Below are positions 32,669 through 42,829 of a stretch of DNA of 64,000 nucleotides, piece by piece; the stretch's first letter is position 1; every line of letters begins with the position of its first letter. The position numbers were made by a program, and so were the translations under genes. The notes under the pieces are model-generated. The model was not told where the DNA came from. It saw only the letters and a list, made by a program, of their open reading frames with translations, and did no database searches. The stretch is from Batillaria attramentaria (Eukaryota > Mollusca > Gastropoda > Batillariidae), in contig JACVVK020000139.1 in NCBI GenBank assembly GCA_018292915.2, forward strand, positions 796,001-860,000, read 5' to 3'.

Positions 32669-35180
32669 CTGTCAACAAACACACAGAGTAGGGGGGTGGG
32701 TGGGTGGGTGTTTGGGAGTTTAACGTCCTTTCCACCACAAACGGGTGATATCAAAGACGGAGCAACGATAAAAAAGCCAGCACAAATATTTGGCCCCAAC
32801 TCACGACCCGAGCATTAGGAGTCCAACGCTCTACCATTCGGCCACCCCGGCTCCGACCAACAGCGGCTTGTTGACTGGCGGCAAAAGGCGTGTGTCGTGA
32901 CCAGCTAAGAAACCATGCATGTGTTGAGGCCTACATCCCTCTCCGCTAAGAGGCCTTTCACACGCCACGATATTGCACGCCTACCTGGGGTAAAATGCAC
33001 TCCCAGCCAGTAAAGTCCGCTTGCAAGGGGCACTGCCCAGGGACGCCGTCGCCACGTCTGTAAATAGAACACGGTCCTATTTTTTCCTCGCCACGCCAGC
33101 CAGTCGCCGCTGACCGCGCTTTGTGTATAGTCCAGCGCCGGCAGCGCAGTCCGCCCAGTGCACGCTGGTAGCGTGTGAACAGAAAATCCACTCGGCGAGC
33201 GTGTGAGCTCGCTGAAGCACAGCGTGTTAAAAAGCCTCTAACGTGCGGGTTTGTTCGAGGGCCACCGACTGGGATCCTGAGCTGCCTAGTTCTAATCCCT
33301 GGTACGCAGAATTTGGTAGGATTTTTCCGTTCCAAGTCGAGTCAAAATCACATGCAGACTCGTTTACGGTGCCTGTCTCGCCCTCGTGTACACACTCAGT
33401 CACGCACAATATCACGTGTGCAAGTTAAAGATCCCATTCCAAACGGGAGGGTCCACGGAATGGAAAATAAAAACTGCAGGATTTTTTTTTTCTGTGCGGC
33501 ACTCTACAGTAGCGACGCGCTGTCCTGGGATGAATAAACCCGAATTTACCAGCACTGAACAATAAAGTGTATAACTAAGTAATTAGGTATAAAGTTCTTT
33601 GCCCAAGAGTGCCATGAAGCTTATCAGTCTACTAATCTGGCAAATATCCAACCTCGCAAATCGACATTAGCAGACTACCCGTATTTACTATTTGGGTTAT
33701 TCATGGCTAGTCAGCAGCATCGTCACATCGACAGTTCTACATACAGGCACTTTTCCAATTTGTTGTTGGGTTTAATCTAAACTAGTGAGGCGAGACTGAG
33801 GACAGACTGAAGCGAATAGAGGAGAGGATGGTGTCAGTTCCCGTCAGTGTTGAAATACTGAGCTGACTGAGGACAGACTGAAGCGAATAGAGGAGAGGAT
33901 GGTGTCAGTTCCCGTCAGTGTTGAAATACTGAGCTGACTGAGGACAGACTGAAGCGAATAGAGGAGAGGATGGTGTCAGTTCCCGTCAGTGTTGAAATAC
34001 TGAGCTGACTGAGGACAGACTGAAGCGAATAGAGGAGAGGATGGTGTCAGTTCCCGTCAGTGTTGAAATACTGAGCTGACTGAGGACAGACTGAAGCGAA
34101 TAGAGGAGAGGATGGTGTCAGTTCCCGTCAGTGTTGAAATACTGAGCTGACTGAGGACAGACTGAAGCGAATAGAGGAGAGGATGGTGTCAGTTCCCGTC
34201 AGTGCTGAAATACTGAGCTGACTGAGGACAGAAGCCAGTGAAAGGACTTAAAGAGAGGCCGATGATCACTAACTAAGACCAAGCTGCACACGTCAATACT
34301 GACGTCGCGATTCTCGTAACTGAACCCCGGCCGACGAACTGGAATACGCTCTAGACACTATAATAATTGTGTACTTCACAATTGTTCAGGGGGTTTTGGT
34401 TTGGTTGGTTTGTTGGTTGGTTTTGTTGGTATTGCTGGTTTCTGTTGTTGTTGTTTGTTTGTTTCGGGTTTTTCAAGTTTTTTTGTTGTTGTTTTTTACG
34501 TTGCAATAGCATTGCTACGGAACGTGGTGCTGCGTTGGATTTAGAATGCCCGTGCGTTTTCCCCAGAACTGAGCACTGACCATTGAGAAACACGTGTCCT
34601 TTCTCTTTGCCCTCCACCACACACATGTAAAACGCCCTGTCAGCCCCGATGGTGGGGGAGATGCGCAGGGTGCCCCACGCGTCCACCCTCACCCGCCCTC
34701 CCGTCACGTTCTGTAACTCGTCCCCGGGCAGGTAATGAGAGTTGTTCACCCATACCACCTCGTCAGCAGGCTTCGTTCTGAAGTGGTCATAACAGATAGT
34801 TTGTCGAAGCAACAAACGTTTTGTCACAACAACAAACATTTTGTCACAACAAGTCATTTCGTAATAACAGTCGTTTTGTCACAGCACGCATTTCGTTACA
34901 ACAGTCATCACTTGAAGTGACAGCACCGGCTACTGATCACTGACTAGTTTTAGTCATTTTGTCACAACAGTCTTTTAAAAGTTCTCAATGCTGCAGGAAG
35001 TCAGTGGCTGGTGAGTGGCAGGAATGAAACCTGGCAAAACAAACAATTGTAAAGTAGAATATTGCACATTAAGACTGACCGGGACGTACCCAGGACATTT
35101 CAGCTGCACTGTACTACCAGCCGTCTCGTTCACCACCAACAGTTTCTTCTCTTCTGAAACACGGGACAACAAACAAAATA

Positions 35181-35240
<60 letters not shown>

Positions 35241-35918
35241 GCGCGCGCGCGCGCGCGGTAAAATAAGCAAATATTGAAAAGGAGCTGGTAGGGGTTCTTG
35301 GAGTCATGCCTGGTTAACGTCACGTGTCTGTTCTTCCCGAGATTTTCAGTTGTAACTTCACGAAGGGAGACTTCTCAGTCATCATTTAACTGTCTTGTTG
35401 TGTTCCGTTGTATTGTTTGTTTGGTCACAGTGGTGATGGTGGTGGTGATGGTATGTTGGTACCCCAGCCACTGGACTGGGGGCACTCTTGATTTCAGCAA
35501 CGTATGCGTGTCCGAAGTCCGTCCGTCTGTGTCACTGTCTCAGTGTCCACTGCCCAGGGTGGTTGCTATTCCGCTACTCAACGTTTCTTTCTTTCTTTTG
35601 TTTTGTCTTTTCTTCGGAAATCGCGCACCATAAGTTGTGTATCAACTATGTATGACCAGCACACATGGCACACTAAACCTTTCTTTTCCTTGAAGAGGAG
35701 TTTCTTCAGGCCCGAGGGTGACAAGGCGTTTTTGGTTACGGCGGTCGTAAGACCCAGCAAACCTCCACCTGGAAAAACGAAAACATCTCACTGGTTGGAA
35801 AAACGACTCTGAAACAACACCTCACCGCCGTGTCACGTGACCTTGGACGTTCAGGTGAGACTTTCAGACAGATGTTCTCTTGATCGTGAACACTGCTAAC
35901 ACTCTCTCTCTCTCTCAC

Positions 35919-35963
<45 letters not shown>

Positions 35964-36561
35964 CTGACATCCACCCTTACCCTTATTACGACACGGCCTC
36001 TCACACTTCTCCTCCATGACCTCGTCCGCCCGGATGTACTTGCAGCACTTGAGGTGGTGCTCCTTGACCCCGTAGCGGAATACTTCTGACCGGCAGGGGA
36101 CGCCATGAGTCTGTGACGCCATCACGGCCTCCGCGTACCACGAGAACACGGGCCGGTCGTCATGCAGCTTCTTCAGCATACAGCGGCCTGACAGCCAACA
36201 CACTCACACTGACCATACAGTCCGCGTACCACGAGAGCAAAGAGCGAAACAGAGACAGACAAAGTCAGACAAGCAGATAAGAGAGGCAAAGGCAAAGACA
36301 GACGGACAAGAACAGAGACATAGGCAGACAGTGACAGGCAGAGAGACTGAAGAGAGACAGACAATGACGATAATATTTATTTTCCAACGGTAAAAGTTTT
36401 GGCAGATATGCCATGTTCGAATTTGAACTTGCTAGACTGCGAAAATATGAGCAAAATGGGAAGGAAAATCTAAAAGCTACAGGAATATAAAGAAAAAGTG
36501 TAGAAACAAGTTAAACATTTGCCGGAAACTCAATGAACACACACACACACTGACACACCGT

Positions 36562-36612
<51 letters not shown>

Positions 36613-37822
36613 GGCAGTCTATTTGGACAAACTCAGATACACTGGCATGCAGACAGAGACAGACGTATACGGAAACAGAGACACAGACAGACACCGTGAC
36701 AGCACAGACAGAGAGAGGGAGAGAGAGACTACCGATCCTGCGTCGTTGTCCGGGTTGTCCGCACGTGCTACATCGCCCCCATTTCCCCCACGCTGATATC
36801 ATCTGAAGGTTCATGTCCTCTGGCCAGGCAACAATCATAATTATCCACACCATGCTTACGCACATATCATAGTACTGTAGTTTACACTAGCAAGGCTACA
36901 TTTTGACGTGTTTGCCGACTGAATTAATCACAACATGTCCATTTGAAAGATGTGCTGTGACACTCCACGGGTGAAAACACTGTCAAAAAATGCAATGTGT
37001 CTATCATACCGACAAAAGTAGTAAGGAAAAAAACACGTCATTACCATCTAACACTAATAGATGAACTGAGATTATGTTATCTAACTCTGAAAACCCCATG
37101 CAAATATCACAGTTTTACTTGAAATCTTCAGATCACCAGAAGCCACTGGAAGCCACTGTAACGCAATCTGCAGCGATCTCGCGCCTAGCGGGAAGGCCAA
37201 TGCCTTGCGTACTAGTGGCTTGAAGTGGCTCCTACTGGTGTGCAGTGGCTGTTTCTTTTTACCCAGTCTAATCACAGAGCGAGCAGGGGTAGTTTGGCTC
37301 GGGATTTTAAGTGTTAAATGAAGTTCAGCTGACTAAATGCACCCACAATACGTACCTCTCTTGAACGGTGGCCATGGTTTGCTTGGAGGAATAACTGAAG
37401 ACGGAAGGTTTGGTAAATTTGATTACTGGACCGATCGCCCTTTCTGTTTGTAGTACACGTATAAACCTCTTTCTTTCATTACAGGGGATAGTATTTGTGT
37501 TTAGTGTAAGGAGAAAACAGCGTGGACGGTGTGCCTGTGGTTTTGATGTCAGACAAACAACAGTCAAGACGATTGGTGGAAGTGTCCTGTGCCTTTTGAT
37601 ATCGGCATGATAAAGATCGGTCTAAATAAACAAACTACCACGCAGACGTGTTTCACAGATTTTTTTTTTAAAGGGGGGGGGGGGCATACGTGACAAGGTC
37701 TGCTTAAGTAGGTGGAAGTTAGTGACACAGTGTGCCAAGGAAACCGGTACCAGGAGCAAGCCAACGACAATTCAAATGTTCATGGAGATTGCTTCATTTT
37801 GAATCAGTCAAAGCTATCCTGA

Positions 37823-37894
<72 letters not shown>

Positions 37895-39474
37895 CGCACA
37901 CACGCACGCAAGCACACCGGTGAACACTGAATCCGAGTCCACTCACTTCTCCTCAGTGTCTGCTTGTAAGGTCTCAACACTGTAAACAAACACCAGATGG
38001 CAGATCAATGACATACTTTACGGAGTAAACTTCCAACACTGACGTAATACCCCCTCCCCCCCCCCCCAGCCCACTTACCCCCATCTCCAATCGCCAGCTC
38101 GCGACAACTGTAACTGCTTAATTTTTGTTTTTTGTTTCAGTTTTCTTCTTCTTTTTTTCTGCGTTCATCGGTCTGCATTTCTTTCTTTTGTTCCGTTTTG
38201 TTTCTTGTTCTTTTTATCTGTCCTCGCTTTTCATTTTTGTTTTGTTAAACGCGCCCTTTTATTTGTGTGTCCTGTCTTGCGTGTATCAATTACCGTTGAG
38301 TCAGAGATGTATGATAAATTTAAAGGTGGCGGTGTATTCATTACCGTTAACATGTATGATGAATTTAAAGGTTCCATGGGCGGTCAGCATGTCCTTGATT
38401 TGCCTGGCTGACATGATCATCTTCATATGCCGGTCCTCCGTGGTAGTGTCGCGACAAAAGTACGTCCCCTGGTCCTCTGTCACACACGTCACACAAGTAC
38501 ACTTTGACACATGCTGGCAACGTGAACTAAGCCTTTGTTCTTCTTGACTTTCTACACTACATGAACAACAAAACCCAAGTTACGCGCCAGTGAAGCTCAA
38601 CACTTGCAAGCGGTGGTAACAAAACTAAGGGTTCCGTCACACGTGGCGATTTCGCACGCCCACTGGTGGTAAAATACACTCTACACTGCACGAACAACAA
38701 AACCCAAGTTACGCGCCAGTGAAGCTCGACACTTGCAAGTGGTGGTAACAAATCTAAGGGTTCCGTCACACGTGGCGATTTCGCGCGCCCACCAGTGGTA
38801 AAACGCACTCCCAGCCAATTAAATTGGCTCTCTAGAGGTACTGAAGCGCCACGCCGACCGTCGGCTCGCCAGTGAATAGAACATGGTCCTCTTTTTTCCT
38901 CGCCACGCCAGTCAATCGCCGCTGACCGCGCGCTTTCGCTCTTTGTGTACTGTCCAGCGCAAGGCCGACGGCGCAGTCCCATAAGTGCACGCTCGTAGCG
39001 TGTGAACAGAAAAGCCGTTCGACCAGCGTGCGAAGGCTCCGCGGGCGCTCACAGCGTGTGCCGTAAGTCTAAGAACAGTCTTCACTTAGCCAGAAACTCA
39101 TCGAGAGTGACTGAGAAAACCGTGTTGACTGATCAGACGGTGGGGTCGCTGCACTGAGCGACCGATCGGAGTACATGTCAGTGTAGTTAGGCGCGCCGAC
39201 TGGACGCTCTGGGATGGTGTGGTTTAGCGCTGGTTGACGCCTCTGTCATAAGTGACCGAAAACTGACGGCGGCCATTCTGATAACGGGTAGGCAGTCAGT
39301 TACGGGGGAAAACGGACAGATACCCAGTCATAACAATCCAGCAGTCGGAACACCGTTCAGTCCAGGCAGATCAAATTTGCGGCCCGTGCAGTTTCGAGCC
39401 GGCATTATTCAATTCAATTCAATTCAATTCAATATAACTTTATTGTCTGTCGATGGCAGAAAATTTTCTTCTGG

Positions 39475-39545
<71 letters not shown>

Positions 39546-41076
39546 TAATTTATCTAGACATACAAATCCATACATATGATTATCCGATTTACTCGGTCAC
39601 TGATGGGCGGAACCTTTTCAGTTCAGGCTGCCCGCCCTGCAACAGTCTTTGGATGCCGTGAATCATCATGATGCCGTGAGTCGGTCCTCATGTTTCTGTC
39701 GGCTCACTCCTCATGTGAACTGACTTCACCAGCGACGACAACGGCGTCAAGTAGGCGTTTACAGCTTCGGCTGGTGATCGCAGCCTCACTGCAACACACA
39801 CACTGACGGTGTGTGCTTACGCCAAAGCGGCGGTCGGTGTAATAATTATGTCCAACCACTGAGGACACATGTATGGCTCTGGTCAGCTCACCTCAGTGAG
39901 TGACGGCGTCCCCGTTGGCTTACCCGTACTCACCATACGTGGCTTTCTCTATGACGAGTGTGTGTCCCGTGCTGACGTACACACGGTTCTCCTCGTCGTC
40001 ATCGTGAAGGCTGGGCTCTACCTCCTGCACGCGGAAAGACCCGGATGTGTCCGTGCCCACGTGACCGATCTTGTACCACAGGATGGGCGAATTGACTGTC
40101 TGGAATGAACGTTGGAGTGGTCTCCCCGCTCGACTCTCTCGTGCGTCCCAGTCCCTCGTTTCTTCTTTGTCCTCTGTCGTCTTGTCCTCACTGGTGTTAA
40201 AAAAAGGAAAGATTGAGCTGCTACTAAGTGTTGTGGGAATGTTTTCAAGTTCATAGTTGATTGACTCTGTAAGGCCTTTCCATTGATTATCAGTCACCGA
40301 CGGTGTGATTACTGATCCAGTTTCAATCATAACACTGCCTATTCAGTGACTTCTGACTCAGGTCCGAGTTAGTTCAATGATCCTCAGTACACAGTATACA
40401 ACTAAACACATTGCTGAGTGTTGCCGACTCACTGGACACAACAGGAACTTGATGTTCAGAATATTGCAAAGTTATCTGTTGAAATAGGTGTTCCTGGAGG
40501 GTTCAGCGTGACATAAAAATCCCCTCCGGCCTGCTAACATCCCCCCCCCCCCCTTCTCCATTTATCAGTTTCTCCCCACCACCAATGACCTCGACTCAGT
40601 ACTTGAAACGCCTTGCATGAGAATTAGCATTTCTAAGACAGGAAACTCAAGACAGTGACGGCCATTGTCATCACTGACTAAAGCAGGTCAGTAGTTGGAG
40701 ATGTAGGTGAATCCACTAATACTTGTGAGAGCCGAACGTTGTAGAATGGATGTGATGTTGGGGGACTCGGACCTTGACGACACGCTACGGCGCTCAAACA
40801 ACCGTGGCACAGCACTAATTGTCAGTCCTCAACTGACCTGGCGACACATGTCCGTCGTACTATCAGTCCTCAACTGACCTGGCGACACATGTCCGTCCTA
40901 CTATCAGTCCTCAACTGACCCGGCGACACATGTCCGTCCTACTATCAGTCCTCAACTGACCTGGCGACACATGTCCGTCCTACTATCAGTCCTCAACTGA
41001 CCTGGCGACACATGTCCGTCCTACTCACAATCAGTCATGACAGCTTTTCCCGAGAAACAACCGAGACAGAAGACAG

Positions 41077-41136
<60 letters not shown>

Positions 41137-41909
41137 TCAGTGTGTGCAAAGACCGTAGATAATCTTATTATCTACGGTCTTTGGTGTGTGTGTGTGAAGA
41201 GAGAGAGAACTAGCTGTAGATGCGTGACCAGTAGTGACAGGTGAGCCTGGCTTCCTCCCCCTCCTCGACGTTGACCACAGTCTGGATGGGTTTATTTTTC
41301 GACATGGCCTTGAACTTCTCCAGTCGCTCTATGCACGATGAGCCCGTGTCTGTATCGAGAGGCAACAGAAACATGACCTGGTATGGATTACGGGATGACT
41401 GGATGTACATCAAGCAACATTTAGCAACCATAAGTGGAAGAGATCATGCACATCATGACATATAAGGGCCTGGTCATATTAAATGCGTATCCTAGAAAAT
41501 AAGGGTCTTCTTCTTCTGTGTAAGAAATGTATGAAACAAATGTATCCGTTATCCAAAAATTACAAATGTAGACAAAGTATTGCTGTGGTCAGGTCCTGCT
41601 GTTGCTGTTATTGTGTTGTGTCGTGATGTTGCCAATGCTGGTTGTTGCTGTTGTTTGCTGTTTTGTGAATCAAGATTCAGATTTGCAGTCTCAAGTTAGC
41701 TTACAGTGTACTTCCTCATCTGAAGATCTCCGAACCCTGTCCGCTTGGCCCTCTTCTTGCGTGACTTCCTCTGTACAAGAACACGATATTATCAACTCGA
41801 TTGTGACGAGGGCTGGCGCCACCTCAACATGGCCCTTGGCTGGACCTGCCCCCATGAAACTTCAAACTGACTACATGTAAACAATCCTCTCTAGCGGCAA
41901 GATTACTTG

Positions 41910-41991
<82 letters not shown>

Positions 41992-42672
41992 GCAGTTTCA
42001 AACGATTTGACTTAATTAAAAAACAGTGGATGGAGAAATGAGTTTTGATGAGCCGTGGGCGACCAGTGCTTGGCTGAACCTTTGATCGAAGTCTCCCGTC
42101 ACGAATGAGTTAATGCATAAGCTAAATAATATAAGCACAGACCGTTTGATTCAGTTTTTCCAGTGAGACATCACGGTTTATGAAAGAATGGAATGACGCG
42201 GACAAGGAAAGGAAGAAACAGTGAATGTATTTAATGAGGCATTGAAGACATGAGTCCGACAGACTGACGTAGCTTACGAATATCGATTGTTGTTGTGTGT
42301 GACTTGTACTGGTTACTTCAGTTGTTGGTTGGTTGCTGACTTAATATCGCTTTCCACAACGTACTATGTCAGTTGGGACAACGAGGGGGGGGGGGGGAAT
42401 GAGCAGCACTGTGACAAATTGAAAGTGTTGAGAGTCCAACGTTCCACTGACTGAAGAGGGACAACTTATTCACCAGGAAAAAGAAAAACGAAAAAAAAAC
42501 AAAAAAACAGACTGACTTGATTCAGTAGCATTGTTGTTGTTGCTGTCGTCTTCTTCTTCCTCTTCCTCGTCATCGTCGTCAAAGATGTTGAAAGATGTGG
42601 TGTAGCGGACATGACCGAACACCTTGTTCCCCTCCACATGAATCGTCACACTACTGTCGTCTGCCCGGCACG
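32199..42672 (-). CDS. FAM187A: FAM187-like Ig/TSP1 type I membrane protein (9 exons found, 5' incomplete)
   Basis: Minus-strand gene whose domain order matches vertebrate FAM187: first Ig V-like fold (exons 41219-41349, 39934-40099, 38345-38476, with Cys, LWYK and EDQGTYFC); a TSP1-like module AWGKWGRCSTCGQPGQRRRI continuing to RCML; a Cys-rich stretch with GVPCRS and KCERPC; a second Ig fold (CPG, DEVVWVNN, DRAFYMC); one membrane helix; and a Ser/Thr-rich cytoplasmic tail of about 125 residues. Phases agree at every junction except after 41219, where no ordinary donor is visible. The signal-peptide exon was not found between 42673 and 45138. Function of the family is poorly known; a cell-surface adhesion or receptor role is inferred from the domains. 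Tail-to-tail with KDM6. Confidence 0.8.
32697..32854 (-). mobile_element. tRNA-derived SINE, family A
   Basis: Second good copy of the 4258 element, same orientation, ending in the same gggagtttaacgtcc tail. It lies only about 28 bp upstream (in transcript sense) of the FAM187-like last-exon acceptor. Confidence 0.82.
32949..33239. mobile_element. MITE, family M (copy 1)
   Basis: 291 bp with imperfect terminal inverted repeats (agaggcctttcacacgc at left; reverse complement of cagcgtgttaaaaagcctct at right). The internal block cctcgccacgccagc.cagtcgccgctgaccgcgc is shared with the copy at 38755. Non-coding. Confidence 0.7.
33240..33545 (+). mobile_element. Decayed SINE-like element, family C
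   Basis: Degenerate tRNA-like head (B-box remnant gttctaatccctgg), then the tail motif gtgcaagttaaagatccca common in invertebrate SINEs, ending near cccgaattt. It abuts the MITE at 33239. Confidence 0.5.
33794..34236. repeat. 71-bp minisatellite, six copies
   Basis: Units start at 33794, 33865, 33936, 34007, 34078 and 34149 with almost no divergence; a partial seventh begins at 34220. Intronic in the FAM187-like gene. Confidence 0.97.
34581..34777 (-). CDS. FAM187-like exon (second Ig fold, C-terminal half)
   Basis: Acceptor cttcag, donor gtcagt on the minus strand. TKPADEVVWVNNSHYLPGDE, RVRVDAWGTLRISPTIGADR, AFYMCVVEG: Ig Trp, the L.I core and the second Cys. Confidence 0.88.
34783..34980. 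repeat. Short degenerate tandem repeats (ttttgtcacaaca-type)
   Basis: Repeated variants of ttttgtcacaaca and tttcgttacaacagtcat at irregular 19-27-bp spacing, immediately upstream (transcript sense) of the 34777 acceptor. Confidence 0.7.
35090..35153 (-). CDS. FAM187-like exon (second Ig fold, first strand)
   Basis: Acceptor gtttcag, donor gtacgt. EEKKLLVVNETAGSTVQLKC then PG, the first Ig Cys; phase 2 end fits the next exon. Confidence 0.85.
35183..35258. repeat. (CA)n(CG)n microsatellite
   Basis: CA run ending in a gcgcgc tract, about 25 bp upstream (transcript sense) of the 35153 acceptor. Confidence 0.97.
35981..36187 (-). CDS. FAM187-like exon (Cys-rich module)
   Basis: Acceptor ctgtcag, donor gtaagg. 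GRCMLKKLHDDRPVFSW, GVPCRSEVF, then CCKYI and EEKCERPCRNK. The Cys spacing follows FAM187 (LCYL, SCGS, SCLVPC). Confidence 0.87.
36564..36612. repeat. (CA)n microsatellite
   Basis: CA run in the intron after the TSP1-like exon. Confidence 0.95.
36733..36819 (-). CDS. FAM187-like exon (TSP1-like core)
   Basis: Acceptor tggccag, donor gtagtc. EDMNLQMI then SAWGKWGRCSTCGQPGQRRR: the W.W..C..CG..G...R pattern of thrombospondin type 1 repeats and of FAM187. Confidence 0.88.
37826..37893. repeat. (CA)n microsatellite
   Basis: About 68 bp of CA in a FAM187-like intron. Confidence 0.98.
38345..38476 (-). CDS. FAM187-like exon (first Ig fold, end)
   Basis: Acceptor gtgacag, donor gtaatg. Begins EDQGTYFC, the conserved D-x-G-x-Y-x-C, continuing RDTTTEDRHMKMIM. 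The acceptor was chosen because its phase fits the gtgagt donor at 39934, giving ATYEDQGTYFC. Confidence 0.85.
38551..38808. repeat. 129-bp direct duplication carrying the MITE left end
   Basis: A unit with tctacact, acgcgccagtgaagctc and ttccgtcacacgtggcgat starts at 38551 and again at 38680. The second copy continues into the MITE at 38755. Confidence 0.85.
38755..39071. mobile_element. MITE, family M (copy 2)
   Basis: About 317 bp with imperfect inverted ends (taagggttccgtcacacg; reverse complement of cagcgtgtgccgtaagtcta) and the same internal block as the 32949 copy. Confidence 0.68.
39401..39470 (-). mobile_element. Non-LTR retrotransposon 3' tail fragment
   Basis: On the minus strand: cagacaataaagttatattg followed by a (GAATT)n-type microsatellite, the usual 3' end of 5'-truncated LINE/SINE copies. 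Confidence 0.45.
39478..39544. repeat. (CA)n microsatellite
   Basis: About 66 bp of CA. Confidence 0.98.
39934..40099 (-). CDS. FAM187-like exon (first Ig fold, middle)
   Basis: Acceptor attccag, donor gtgagt. TVNSPILWYKIGHVG holds the Ig Trp; continues through HDDDEENRVYVSTGHTLVIE to KATY. Confidence 0.83.
40823..41027. repeat. 41-bp minisatellite, five copies
   Basis: Units start at 40823, 40864, 40905, 40946 and 40987, nearly identical (core cagtcctcaactgacc, cgacacatgtccgtc). Intronic. Confidence 0.96.
41081..41135. repeat. (GT)n microsatellite
   Basis: About 54 bp of GT next to the hairpin at 41148. Confidence 0.97.
41148..41182. repeat. Perfect 16-bp hairpin
   Basis: Arms aaagaccgtagataat and attatctacggtcttt flank a 3-bp loop (ctt). 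It lies about 30-60 bp past the 3' end of the FAM187-like exon at 41219-41349. Confidence 0.95.
41219..41349 (-). CDS. FAM187-like exon (first Ig fold, start; 3' edge uncertain)
   Basis: Acceptor gatacag on the minus strand. Encodes TGSSCIERLEKFKAM, then VVNVEEGEEARLTCHYW with the first Ig Cys. The frame stays open to a TAG at 41210-41212, but no GT donor of the right phase is visible, so the edge at 41219 is approximate. Confidence 0.7.
41910..41989. repeat. (CA)n microsatellite
   Basis: About 79 bp of uninterrupted CA. Confidence 0.98.
42517..42672 (-). CDS. FAM187-like exon (N-terminal, acidic)
   Basis: Acceptor ctttcag, donor gtcagt. CRADDSSVTIHVEGNKVFGH, then an acidic run (DDDD, EEEEEE) and NNNNATES. 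Phases fit the next exon. Its assignment to this gene rests on strand, phase and position; the acidic part is not conserved in the family. Confidence 0.65.
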
Positions 42673-42740
42673 CTGAAAGTCACGTGATCAGTGCAGTGTC
42701 AGTCAGTGGACTCTGCAAGTGTGTAGAACTTACCTGTTTT

Positions 42741-42752
42741 GTGTGTGCGTGC

Positions 42753-42829
<77 letters not shown>
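42741..42829. repeat. (GT)n microsatellite
   Basis: About 88 bp of GT with a short gcgt start. Confidence 0.98.

Noticed and set aside
32199..32738. Minus-strand 179-residue frame starting MVERTLNSQTP as a complete small protein
   Set aside because: Its first ~23 residues come from the SINE; phase and domain evidence show the real sequence enters by splicing at 32668.
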